A DNA stretch of 64,000 nt from Epiperipatus broadwayi (lineage: Eukaryota; Onychophora; Udeonychophora; Euonychophora; Peripatidae): contig JAQFVV010006508.1 of assembly GCA_028023455.1 (NCBI GenBank), forward strand, positions 922,199 to 986,198. Reading direction: 5' to 3'. The translations under genes and the position numbers were made by a program. A model generated the notes under the pieces. The model made no database searches and was not told where the DNA came from. It saw only the letters and a program-made list of their open reading frames with translations. Shown here piece after piece: positions 41,806 through 60,414 of the stretch; within the stretch, counting starts at the first letter, position 1, and each line of letters begins with the position of its first letter.

Positions 41806-43837
41806 TGTACTGGTCACTTCTTCACTTCTTTTGGTCAAAGATGGCATCACTAGGGCACTAACTACATAGACAATATAATTTATGGCAATCCAAATGTTAA
41901 TAATAATGATTGCTACCATATAGATTCAGGGAGACAAACAGATTTTTAATATTGTTCAGACAATTGAAAAAAGAAAACACAGAGACAAATATTATCCAAA
42001 ATAATTATAAACAATTTTAAAGTTTATTAAATTGAAAATAAATATTAGTCAAACAAAGAATGAAAGTTCCAGCAGGTTCATCAGAGAATTTACAAAAGAA
42101 AGGTAACATTAAACACCCTGGCAGATAAGTCCATTCACTCACATAAGAATTAAAAGAGATTTATAGTGTATTCCTGCTAGCAATTTATATAAACAAAGTC
42201 CAGTTTTTTTTTATTTAGAGATTTCAAAACAAATTAGTTTTGTATGGAATACAACAAATCATTGCAGAATGATTTTGCCTATAATCTGACAAATCCTTGT
42301 GGATTATAGAAGTTTTATTTGCTTGCCAACACTCATACATGGTTATGTTTAAAACCATCAACATCAATTCCAACAAAAGAAAAAAAAAGATTAAGATATT
42401 ATGTAATCTGAAACATAGGTAAAAAATAAAATCTCTACTATTTCAAAAAAATAGAATAAGACACTTGATAAGGTGCCATCCAAAAAATTTATTGTCCACA
42501 AAAAATGCGAACCAAGATTGTCCAAATTAATTATAATGAAAAAATAAAATGCCGGTGAGTTAAAAATTAAATTACAAACATCTGTCCAAGTATTTATCAA
42601 ATGTTAGTAATATAAAAGAGAAAAACACTAAGCATACAAAATATAACCTCACAATACATTCTTGGATAAGTAAATTTAAAATATGAAACTGTAAAACTAA
42701 TATTTTAATACATGTTATAATAAGAATAATAAAATAGTAAAATAATTAGAGGTCTTTAAATGATTATATATTTTATTACAGATGAATATTTCTTTTTAGA
42801 TTAAGCTATGAGTTTATCATAGACATTTACAGAATAGATTAAAACTCTGCTTATAATATGAAAATGTGTATTTACCTCAAAATATAATGTTTTTACTGGC
42901 TGACTTCTGTCAGCAGGATAATGCACAGTTTATTTATACATACAGGTTATCTCAAAGGTTTTTGTTTGATTTTCATTTATTTATCAGTTCACAAGCCTGA
43001 AGGCAATTGTTGGGATCAGTTTTGGAGTAAACTTTTAGGACATGTTTAGAAGGCACACTTATACATATCTGGGGTTGTCTTTGAGTGATTTAGCACTGGT
43101 TCATCTTGGTGTGTAATTTTGGCATTCCTGGGAGATTGCCACTGTTTTCACTGTTGTAGCATATTCACTTCTTATGTTAGCAAGTAGCTAAGCAATATTT
43201 CTTAGCCACCCATGAAGCAAATACTATTAGAAAAATATATTAGTAGTGAGAAAAAGATATCTAACTTTGGCAGTCCACATTTCAGTGATCCATGTTGAGT
43301 AATTAATAAATATAAAAATCAAATAAGAAATCTGAATAAAAATCACCATAAGCATTTGAATAAGAATAAGAAGCAGAATAATAATTCAGTCAAAACCCCA
43401 GGGCTATTTATATGAATTGTTATCTCCCATCTAATATTTAATTAAAACATTTTGACCAGGATACATTTTGATCTTCCAATTAATCATAATTAACAAAAAA
43501 ACATCTGACCAGAGCTCTTATCTTAATCAAAATTAATTAAAAATAAATATTATTTTAAAAAAAATATTAATCTTTTAAAAAAAGATTAAAATCAACAAAG
43601 TAAAAAGAAACTTTGTTTCTTTTTAATTGCTGTAATGAAAAAAAAAAAAAAACGAGGGTAAAAAAAAAATAGTTTAAACTAAAATCTATTGAAAATGTAA
43701 ACTCACAGAATTTTAAAATATAAATGAGTATGTGCATTATTGCATGTACTTTTAAAATGCAAAAACAAATTATAAGAAGAATACAAGTCAATATTTTCTG
43801 TTTTTTTTAAATATTAGACATTTAAAGTGGAGAAAGT
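41806..43837 (-). repeat. Right copy of the ~2-kb direct repeat (presumed 5' LTR), truncated by artefact
   Basis: Starts at TGTACTGGTCACTTCTTCAC, matching the start of the left copy after a small gap, and runs to AGTGGAGAAAGT at 43837, where adapter-like sequence begins. By comparison with the left copy, about 30 bp of its end is missing. Confidence 0.7.
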
Positions 43838-43864
43838 AGATCGGAAGAGCGTCATGTAGGGAAA
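43838..43864. other. Illumina adapter-like sequence: assembly artefact
   Basis: Twenty-seven bases starting AGATCGGAAGAGCGTC match the widely used TruSeq universal adapter read-through sequence except for one base (43854, A for G). They are flanked by an 18-bp perfect inverted repeat (43820-43837 and 43875-43892), which is what adapter read-through of a very short insert plus its mate produces. The junction should not be taken as genomic. Confidence 0.93.
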
Positions 43865-43891
43865 TATATATATAACTTTCTCCACTTTAAA

Positions 43892-43893
43892 TT

Positions 43894-43927
<34 letters not shown>

Positions 43928-43929
43928 AA
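43892..43929. repeat. (TA)n-centred palindrome, 38 bp
   Basis: TTACAAT and ATTGTAA flank a TA repeat of about 24 bp. It adjoins the adapter-like artefact, so its structure should be treated with caution. Confidence 0.85.
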
Positions 43930-44304
43930 CGATATATAAATATGCTGTTACATTAATTTAAAATAAAATCTTAAAGTTCGCAAATAAAAATAAATGTATT
44001 AAAAAAAAAAAAATAAACGCTAAAATTAAAATGTTCGTTAAATGTATATATTCGCACAGATATTAAACTTTAAAAATATTTTTTTTTATAAATAAAAAAA
44101 GATATTTGAACGTATTTTTTTTTATAAGAAAAAATTTAAATATAAAAATAGTTTAAAAAAGAAATAACGTAAGTAAAAATAAAACAGGTATTAATTAATT
44201 CCTGTAATCTGTAAATGGAAATGATTGTTTATTAATTATCCAAAAGCTGTGTAATTAAATGTCAGATGAAAAATAGATAAGAGAAGAAAGAGATTTTAGC
44301 TTGA
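43930..44304. other. AT-rich stretch without recognisable genes
   Basis: Many A and T runs; nothing else recognisable. Confidence 0.5.
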
Positions 44305-44417
44305 CCAATGAGAGCAAATAAAGGCCCAGACCATAATGAAAAAAATGGAACAGTGACATTTGTTCATGGAATCCATAGGAGGACTATAAAAAGAAAAATA
44401 TTGAGTTCCAGTCAGTT
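44305..44417 (+). promoter_or_regulatory. Candidate Pol II core promoter: CCAAT, TATA box and initiator
   Basis: CCAAT at 44305-44309, TATAAAAAG at 44385-44393 and TCAGTT (arthropod-type initiator) at 44412-44417 are in correct order. The initiator A (44414) lies 29 bp after the first T of the TATA box. A polyadenylation signal AATAAA follows at 44549-44554. A promoter and poly(A) signal within about 170 bp is the U3-R layout of an LTR, so this could be a solo LTR of another element as well as a small gene. A 60-codon frame across it (44308-44490) has no recognisable product. Confidence 0.4.
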
Positions 44418-44548
44418 TTTTCAGCTTGTTTTTGAGGGTTGTGATAGGATGCACATATCACACACTCTCTCTATTTTAAAAATGAAATGACTGTGATACC
44501 GAAATGAACCAGCTAATGCTACCTCTGAAATATCTGACCGGGATTTTA

Positions 44549-44554
44549 AATAAA
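44549..44554 (+). terminator. AATAAA polyadenylation signal downstream of the candidate promoter
   Basis: AATAAA followed about 15 bp later by TTTGTGAGAATTT. It is meaningful only with the CCAAT/TATA/Inr cluster upstream; AATAAA is common by chance in DNA this AT-rich. Confidence 0.3.
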
Positions 44555-46619
44555 GACTTTGTGAGAATTTACATCAAGAGCAGTGATTCTTCTACTGTAA
44601 GCTATTGACATGAACTCTAAAATTTAAAACTAATTAAGAACTTTCATTCAAGCTTATGAACTTCTATCTGACTTTTAAGTTTAAAATCAATTGATAATGT
44701 TTAAAATTTTATATGTTTTGATTTGCAAAAAAATCATTTCCATTTTATTATTTTTTATTTGTATTAATACTTATCGTATATATTATTTAAAAGCATGAAA
44801 TTTAAAGGTGGGTATAGACGTTGCATAGATTCGTTAGCAGTTAATTATGTTGCTGTTTCATAGTCAATTGGAATATATGAGTCATCATGTCACTGTGGTG
44901 TTTTATGATGAACACCATTGGGTTTTTTTTGTATTCCCTATGCAATTGACATTATCGATGACTTTGTATTTTGATCGGTTATGTTTATTTTGGAATGTTT
45001 TTAACTGTGGAATCTGTGCAGCCAATCTATACTCAACATTTTAAAACAAATTTTATAAAATTCATCTGTGCGAACATAATAAATGTTAAATTTAAGTCGG
45101 GCATGAATGGCTGTATAGATTCGTAAAGTTATATATAGTTTAAGGGAGGGTAATCTTAGGTTATTCATTTCGTAGTTGAATCAGCTCTTTGGATTGGATA
45201 TATTTGTGTAATTAGTAGATGTAGTACGAGATCCGCTATGGGCAGGGTTGCACATATATGCCACACACCTTTTGTTTGCCTATGGATGTGTTTGTAAGTT
45301 GGCAAAGGACCACAGTCCATTCTATGGAGTTTTTTGTTTATTGTTCTACTCGCCAACAGATGTAGCATTCCTGTTGGTGGAGAGATAATGTCTTCTCTAA
45401 CTCTACTTACTGTTCAGATGTACATTCCTGACAGTATAGTATTTTGTGTTGTCGTATTTTCATACTACATTGAATACATAAATGTATCAGATGGGTTGGT
45501 ACCGGTTTGACTGCAAACTTTTTGGCTAAGGTTAAATAAGGGATAGAACATTTTTCTTTTCAAATACAATCTATATAGTCTATTCATGGCAAGCTATTTA
45601 AATGTAAAATTAAAGATTAATATAAAAATCTAAAATTTTAAACTTATTCCTCAAATTATAATGATTTTATATGTGCATAAATAAATATTTTTATGTGTTA
45701 ATTTCTGGCAGTGGCTTTTATTTTTTATATTTAAGATATAAAGTTATATTTTATAATCTATGCGGTTCCACTGAGCTAGTGACTTGGGCTAACAATCTGA
45801 ATATTTAAATAAAGTGGAATCTTAACAGCACATATCTGCCTACTTTATAAATTTTCTAGGCTAAAATGCCTAGATAATGCCCCTGTGGTGCAGATTGCGG
45901 TTAGATTCGATCTTCACTTTCATTTCGATCATTACAATATATATATATATATATATATATTCAAACTTGTGCCTCGTAATAAAAAAAAAAAAACATTAAA
46001 AAATATGTTACCATTTTATCTGTGTTTATATTCTTATAACTCAATGATGTTCTATATGATGAGAAAACTGTTTATAATTTAGTTTTAATATTTATCATAT
46101 GATTCCTACTAATAAATTTTCATTTAAATGTTTTTTTTCACAAATGATGATATCTAATTTTCAAACATTTACAGACCTTTGATATAAATAAATATATATT
46201 TAAGCAAGACTGCAGAAAGGAACTTGATGTTAAATGAAAGAACATTTTTGATTACATTTAAATTGTATACCAACAGGGTTAGTCTTTTCTATAACATACA
46301 ACAACTAATGTGTACAATAAGTTTTTTTTTTTTTTTAGTTTTGACCTTCTTACCTTCTGATTGACATTTTCTGAATAAAACATATGGTTTTTGAAGAAAA
46401 GACCAGTGACTGGGTGAATTATTATTGTAGATATATCAACCATGATGGAAAAAATTAAATTATGACTTTATTCCTAGGAATATATAAAATCTACAGTCAA
46501 AATTTTAACTGAAAATCAATAGCAGATCTTGCTAAAATTATCCCGAATTCAAATGCAGGCTATCATTTGAATATAACTTATTAACTTGTATAATTTCAGA
46601 TCACTTTCATATGAATGAT
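44555..46619. other. Unassigned DNA with a GC-richer block
   Basis: The block at about 44800-45560 is less AT-rich and contains words such as CATAGATTCG and TGTATAGATTCG near 44823 and 45111 that may mark decayed repeats. CCCCTGTGGTGCAGATTGCG near 45880 with GATTCGATC after it weakly resembles a tRNA-derived SINE head. A short (TA)n tract is at 45938-45960. No gene is supported. Confidence 0.4.
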
Positions 46620-49110
46620 AAATATATAAAAATGAAAAAAATAGATTTAATATTAAAAGAGATAGGATTAGGTTTTATGAAACTAAAAATAAGATGTAGT
46701 GATAACTGTTCTGAAAAAAATTCTAAATGGATGAGGTCTTATATTATAAAAAAATAATAAAAGAACATCATTGTTGGTTGGAATTTGTGGTGTATCTAAT
46801 AAATAATCAAGATTAGTTCTACATAATAGAAAATATCAAATGTAGATAACTAAAGTTTATGACCATGGAATTAGTAATGTTATGGAGATGTTGACGATTT
46901 TTATAGAGATGAACATGATGATTTTGTGCATACCAAACAATGTTTTAAAACTACCATTGGAGATTTTAATGCAGAACTCATAAATTGCTTAAAATATACA
47001 ACATATATGGGTAATATTTTTTATGGTGAAAGAAATAACAAAGAATTGAACAATTAAAATATATAAACAGTTGCATTTCATGATTTTTTTTTTTTAAAAG
47101 TGCTAATCTGAAATGAATTTTGAAACCTCCAAATGATGTGCAGCAGTACTATATTACATTTTGTCTAACAAAAAATATGTATTCCAATATTATATTGTTT
47201 TTTTATTAATTTTAATATAAAAAAATAAGTATGGAAGTGATTATCAATTAGTAAAGTATAAAATTGAATATAATGTAAAACTAGTAAGCCAAAAATTATT
47301 AGAAAAGAAAACAGTTGGTATTCAAAACTATCAGTAACAATTCGAATAAATTTATATTAGGAAATGCTTAATTTAAATGCACATAAAATATTAAGATATT
47401 TCAAACTTAACAGAGATTAATAAGAAACTAACTGATGCTCTACTAAGAACAACAGCTATCATAAACAGTACAAATGTAGGAATTCATCAGTAAATTGTCA
47501 ATTATGATGAGAATAGTTTTGAAAAAGAAAGAAATAAGAAAAATTTTAAACTGATCCATAAGAAGAATCAAATATTAGGAATGTTGTAAAATGGTAAAAT
47601 AAAGTTGATACTGATATAAGAAAATATATAATTATAACTTGGGAATAAAATCTAAAGGAATAAAAAATCAGAAGTATAAACAACATTTTAATTTCTGAAT
47701 AAAAAGTTATTTCAGCAATAAAAATATGGAACTACTATTAAAAAAGAGTTGAGATCGTTAACTATATGGAAGAGTTCTACAAAGATATTTACTACTAAAA
47801 ACATGAAAGCAAATTAACAAAATTGCCACAAACATGTGAAGACTATGCAATTCAACAATTATCTAAATGATAAAAATATAACACGTAATTAGAATAATGC
47901 TATAGTAGTGTTGATAATTAATAAAAGTGATAAAAAAATGATGAAAAATCATCAAGCGTTGGAGGTCGAGAGGTCAGCACATCAACCATACAAGCAGTTG
48001 TCCTGGGTTAGTGGGGTCACTTCCCGGCTGATGCTATGACACATGGAAAAAATGTATCAAAAATTACATATATAACAATTTTTTATCAATTGTATCTAAT
48101 ATTTTGAATAATAATTACAGTTTAGTTAAAGTAAAGTTTCAAATCAAACCCAAAGTATATAGACTACATTTAAGCAATAAATTTAGTACAATTAATCAAA
48201 TGTATAAAAAAATGTGTAAAAAGAATCATTGAATAATAGTTGCAATTATGCTTTGAATGTACAGTTTATGGAAAGGCAATTAGTGCTATTACCATTTGCG
48301 AAGAAGATCAAAAGTAGAACCCATCAAGATATAAAATTATCATAAAAACAAATCAAACAGAATCATATTATGAAATATGTCAAAATCTAGCAGCAAACAT
48401 TACATTACATTATTATACTTTGAAGATTAACATTATATGTGACATCAGGTTGACTCCATAACTCCAAAACTTTTTTCAGCACTCTTGTAAGTAATAAATT
48501 GTTTATTAAAACACAAAGCCAAGGAAAAAACAAATGAAAAGTATATATACCAACTACATTTTGAAGACTCGGGTACTGTTTATACTTAAAGTAATTCAGA
48601 GCTTCAGTAAATGTTGCAAAAGTTATCAGAAAAAGAAGGAAAATATTGGAAATTAAAGTAATCTTTGATGGAAATATTGACAATCATAAATTACAAAAAA
48701 ATAACAACTATAAATACTTTATTTATATTGTTAATATAGATGAAACATATACTGTGATATTACTCATAGATTTAAAATGGAACTGGTTGCTCTTAGTAGA
48801 AATAACTTTGTATTAAAAGAAAATATATCAATATGATTGAAAGAGAAGCATTTTAATAGATGTGTTTTACTGGAATTTTTGATAATGATTTTGACTTTGT
48901 TACTCAATAGTAAAGTCTGACAGAGACTTCAGATCACTTAATGAAGTATAAAAAGATATATAATGAAGCTAGTAAAAATGAATTGAAAGTTAAATATTTA
49001 GTTGAGAGAACAAACTGATATCACTGACATTATTCAACAAATAAAAGACTAAAATGGAATTGGAGTAAACATATTACAAGTAAAATTTTACTTCTTTATT
49101 TCACTGATGT
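46620..49110 (+). pseudogene. Heavily decayed RTE-type LINE (APE endonuclease and reverse transcriptase)
   Basis: Translated pieces in the order expected of RTE-like elements appear on the plus strand in shifting frames. They are: DVDDFYRDEHDDFVHTKQC then TTIGDFNAEL (46951-46979, the endonuclease GDFN block); a stretch like NEIDFVLT read as LTKNMYSNI (about 47170); GSDYQLVKYKIEYNVKL (from 47233, the endonuclease SDH block with Tyr for His); SNLTEINKKLTDALLRTTAI (about 47400-47460); and VNYMEEFYKDIYY (about 47760). Further on are FDNDFDF at about 48880 in the position of the RT FADD box, then EASKNELKV, and finally KWNWSKHITSKI (about 49052-49087), the conserved C-terminal KW-W-GHI block. Dozens of stops and shifts show long inactivity. 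The 5' end is uncertain and 48.1-48.7 kb is unreadable. Confidence 0.7.
47955..48045 (+). repeat. SINE-like insertion inside the RTE remnant
   Basis: GGAGGTCGAGAGGTCAGCAC resembles the A-box region of a tRNA-Ser/Leu-type head (TGGCCGAG-GG-T). TCCTGGGTTAGTGGGGTC about 40 bp downstream resembles a B box disrupted by an insertion. It is GC-rich relative to the RTE remnant that surrounds it and interrupts the recognisable RT blocks. Confidence 0.4.
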
Positions 49111-51251
<2,141 letters not shown>

Positions 51252-51533
51252 TCACTCACAATAATTTACTAAAGAAATATATAAATAATTACACATATAA
51301 ATAGGCATTGCTAAGTGCAAAAGTGACATTGAAAAAAGAAAGTCATCATTTATGAAGCTATGATTGTCAGAACTGGGAGAAAATTGATCCAGCATATAAA
51401 TTTTGTGCCACGAAACATTGAACTTTATCATTAAAAAATGGATAAAAGTAACTCCACATGTCAAAGCAAAAAATCCAAAGATACAAAGGATAAGTGACTT
51501 AATGGATCTTCTAAAACATTCACAATTTACCAT
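51252..51533 (-). CDS. Weak candidate exon: N-terminus of a type II membrane protein
   Basis: A 93-codon frame whose start reads like a signal-anchor protein: a short basic cytoplasmic segment (CFRRSIK), then about 20 hydrophobic residues (LILCIFGFFALTCGVTFIHF), then a polar segment with an N-x-S sequon (NHS). Golgi transferases have this architecture. The second half is hydrophobic and AT-driven (IYMCNYLYISLVNYCE), so any true coding part would end earlier at an unseen donor site. Context around the ATG (TGTAGATGG) is acceptable. No flanking exon was found and no family was recognised. A chance frame is quite possible. Confidence 0.2.
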   Translation of the reverse strand: MVNCECFRRSIKSLILCIFGFFALTCGVTFIHFLMIKFNVSWHKIYMLDQFSPSSDNHSFINDDFLFSMSLLHLAMPIYMCNYLYISLVNYCE

Positions 51534-52301
51534 CTACATCTAAAATGGATTAATGAGGATTATCAGAATGGGTCATTAAAACATTTTTCATTATGAACTT
51601 CAAAACTAAATTTAGGTTGATGACTTTATTTTTATTTATTTGTATATTTTATATAAAAGTGTTTTATTTATATCTTTACTTTAATATGGATACAAAAAAG
51701 AACACAGGTGTAAATACATAAGATAATGGAGAAATATTGTTTCCATTAGTGTAAGTAAAATAAAACATAATTTACAATGAACATTTTATTGTATACAAAC
51801 TGATCATCATCAAAGGGAAAAAGTAAGATTTTACCAAATACACATTTAGTCTTAACATTTGTACAATTGTACCATATATATTTTTCTTGTGTTGTTTATA
51901 TTAATTGTTTTTTTTTTAATTTTTCGATATACTTGATTAACTATTTTGTGTTAAATAGTCTTCCTTGTCTGTGTTATAATTACAAAATATAACAGGGGAA
52001 TTCCATATCTCTTCTACCAGATATAAGAATTTATTATATCAGGTTAATAAAAATAAAATGCATTATGATTTCCAAATAATAATATAGTAAACAAAGATGA
52101 TTGTGGTAATCATAAACATAATATAAATTTCATTGATGTTAATATGGGCATCTATGGCTATTCTTTGTGGGGTATAATGGTTTGGAATATCCATTGAAAT
52201 AAATTATAAGCAGAGAGTAAGGATAGATGTTGAATTAAAGTTTTTTATAATTTGTTATAAATTTTCTTTGTTAAAGATTTTTATCACTGTAAATATACTT
52301 G

Positions 52302-52302
<1 letters not shown>
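51534..52302. other. AT-rich stretch without recognisable genes
   Basis: Nothing recognisable. Confidence 0.5.
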
Positions 52303-52341
<39 letters not shown>

Positions 52342-52386
52342 TATTTATATTTATACCATTAATTATATATATATATATATATATAA
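52303..52386. repeat. Two neighbouring (TA)n tracts
   Basis: TA repeats at 52303-52338 and 52363-52384. The second is centred in a short dyad (TTAATTATA...TATAATTAA). Confidence 0.93.
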
Positions 52387-52432
52387 TTAAAAACTCAGGT
52401 TGTAACTTTTTTAATTCACTTTTTAATTGTTT

Positions 52433-52907
52433 GTGTTTTTGAATTGAGAGTCCCATGTGCAGTCATTATTAAATCTGATTGACTGTTACATAGGTATTTT
52501 TAATGTGCATCAGTGAAAGAATTTAGACTTTCACATCATTATTTTATCATCTACTTGCACTTAATAAATTTAATATATTTACATTTGTTACTATTACTTC
52601 ATTAGATTTGAAAATTGCTTCATAATAAATCGAAAGATTTCGTGTTGTTTATTTATAAATAATATTTAGTGAATTAAATGTGAATGTGTTTCAAGTTTCA
52701 TGTCCTTAGTCCAGAATGCTTGAGTTTGGCTTATTTATATATAAATTTAAGTAGAGAAGAATGTGGTTCCGTCTTTTTCTCATAGTTCTCGCTTGTGTTT
52801 TTGAATTGAGAATGCCACATGCAGTCATTATTACATCTGGTTGGCTGTCACATAAGCATTTTTAAGATTTGTCAGTCAAAGATTTTAGCCTTTCACATCA
52901 TTAAAAT
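52433..52907. repeat. Two ~110-bp direct repeats, 362 bp apart
   Basis: TGTGTTTTTGAATTGAGA, then GCAGTCATTATTA, TTTCACATCATTA and intervening bases, occur at 52433-52545 and 52795-52907 with about 85 percent identity by eye. The DNA between them is not obviously repeated. The pair could be a solo direct duplication or the ends of an unrecognised element. Confidence 0.75.
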
Positions 52908-52979
52908 CCTAATGCTAAATTTTATGTTTGAATTGTGAATTTGTTTGTAATTTTGATATATATATATATATATATTATA

Positions 52980-53125
52980 ACCTCTCTATTCAGTATTGTG
53001 GGTCGTCACAATCTGACCTTTACTTATGTCGTGTAACTATGTACACCTCGAGCCCACTATGTTACGCCACAATCCACCCTCTCACCCTACGTGTATTTAC
53101 GTGTATATGTGTACTCCACTTCTCC
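52980..53125. other. GC-richer block, possible LTR fragment
   Basis: ACTATGTTACGCCACAATCC near 53060 and the pyrimidine-rich CCACCCTCTCACCCTACG stand out from the background. On the minus strand the block begins TGTGGCGTAACATAGTGGGC, the kind of start seen in some Gypsy-type LTRs. No partner copy was found in the window. Confidence 0.2.
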
Positions 53126-57629
<4,504 letters not shown>

Positions 57630-57739
57630 GAAAAATTAATACCATAGGTAATGGATAGTATATAAATAAGTAAGTACATAATATTTACAGTAAAACAAAA
57701 TAAGCATAAATCCATTTATTAATCTGCTAAGCAAGTCGT

Positions 57740-57932
57740 TTAACACAGAGTGTCTTTGTCAAAGCACAACTGAGGAAAAAATAGTAAAATGATTCAACAT
57801 TTCCATATATTTGTGGAGGCAATTAAATTGGGCATTGATTTTTTTAAATTTGCATGTTAGAATAATGATAGCTGTAAAATCAAATTAATGAAGCTCTGCT
57901 CATAATGTCAAATTGAATGGCCATCTCTTCAA

Positions 57933-57974
<42 letters not shown>

Positions 57975-58185
57975 ATTCAATGGCCATCTCTTCAATATAT
58001 ATCAGTCATTCAATTTGTCAACATAGACAGAGTTACTTTGATTTGCTCTTACACATATTATAATGCTAAAATACAAATATGTTAAAATTTTTACTCAATT
58101 TAATTACTTCTGCATATTGGTGAAAAGTCTGATACATTTTCTGAACTCACACTCATGCTTTGACAAAGACCCTTATTTTACCTTA
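57740..58185. mobile_element. ~440-bp diverged foldback element with a (TA)n tract at its centre
   Basis: TCTTTGTCAAAGCA near 57751 and TGCTTTGACAAAGA near 58157 mark the outer arms. Homology continues inward in both arms (CAATTAAATTGGGC / CTCAATTTAATTAC; GTCAAATTGAATGGC / CATTCAATTTGTCAAC) to a TA tract at 57932-57971. CAATGGCCATCTCTTCAATA also occurs twice in direct orientation on either side of the TA tract (57916 and 57977). Arms are about 75 percent complementary by eye. Confidence 0.7.
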
Positions 58186-58210
58186 TGTAATTAATATTTA
58201 CTTGCTTATT

Positions 58211-59355
<1,145 letters not shown>

Positions 59356-59583
59356 AATAAGGCTGAAACCTAAGTACATGCACTTTGAGTGCTTAATTTA
59401 TTATAAGAGGGAACTCTACAAATCTAAATGCAAAATTCGACTATATAATTAGAAAAAATACGTTGAAGATAAGAGGGGCCACTGTTATCTTTATAAAGTC
59501 AAATCTTACAATTAGATTTGTAGAAGTCCCTCTTGTAATAAATTAAGAACACAAGAAGCATGTACTAATGTTATAGCCTTATT
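59356..59583. mobile_element. 228-bp foldback element
   Basis: The arm AATAAGGCT...GTACATGC...CTTAATTTATTATAAGAGGG at 59356-59430 has its reverse complement at about 59510-59583, with some ten mismatches over 74 bp and a loop of about 80 bp. CTACAAATCTAA / TTAGATTTGTAG forms the inner stem. No coding capacity. Confidence 0.82.
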
Positions 59584-60195
<612 letters not shown>

Positions 60196-60240
60196 CATGC
60201 TTCTATGAGTGTGTTAATAATGACTAACAATTAAAATTTA

Positions 60241-60414
60241 TTTTATACACATATATACATAGAAAATATTTTAGACAGAAAAAAATTACAAGTAAAAACA
60301 TTTAAAAACTTTTAAACATACATTCTTTTTAAGTAGAAATTAAAAGTTCTTAAATATTTTTACTTCTAATCATTTTCTGTCTAAAAGTTTTTCCATGTAT
60401 ATATGTGTATAAAA
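60241..60414. mobile_element. 174-bp foldback element
   Basis: TTTTATACACATATATACAT at 60241 pairs with ATGTATATATGTGTATAAAA ending at 60414. Pairing continues inward through ATTTTAGACAGAAAA / TTTTCTGTCTAAAAG and AAGTAAAAACATTTAAAAAC / a TTCTTAAATATTTTTACTTC block. The loop is short (about 20 bp). Confidence 0.83.

Larger units (their letters stand above)
37910..43837 (-). mobile_element. Old LTR-type element: two ~2-kb direct repeats around a ~1.9-kb interior
   Basis: Segments 37910-39866 and 41806-43837 align end to end, e.g. ATTATAAACAATTTTAAAGT and AATATTAGTCAAACAAA early and ATGAGTATGTGCATTATTGC late, with frequent substitutions and small indels. They begin TGTTAAC or TGTACTGG on the plus strand, so on the minus strand the repeats end in CA. 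Just inside the right repeat on the minus strand is CAACAGTAGGATT, which loosely resembles the primer-binding leader of Gypsy-type elements. The interior is too short for pol and only a coiled-coil frame remains, so the element looks non-autonomous or deleted. A tandem segmental duplication is the alternative. The right end is cut by an adapter-like artefact. Confidence 0.65.

Noticed and set aside
48405-48683. 92-codon minus-strand hydrophobic frame
   Set aside because: Lies antisense within the decayed RTE region; composition is typical of AT-rich noncoding DNA.
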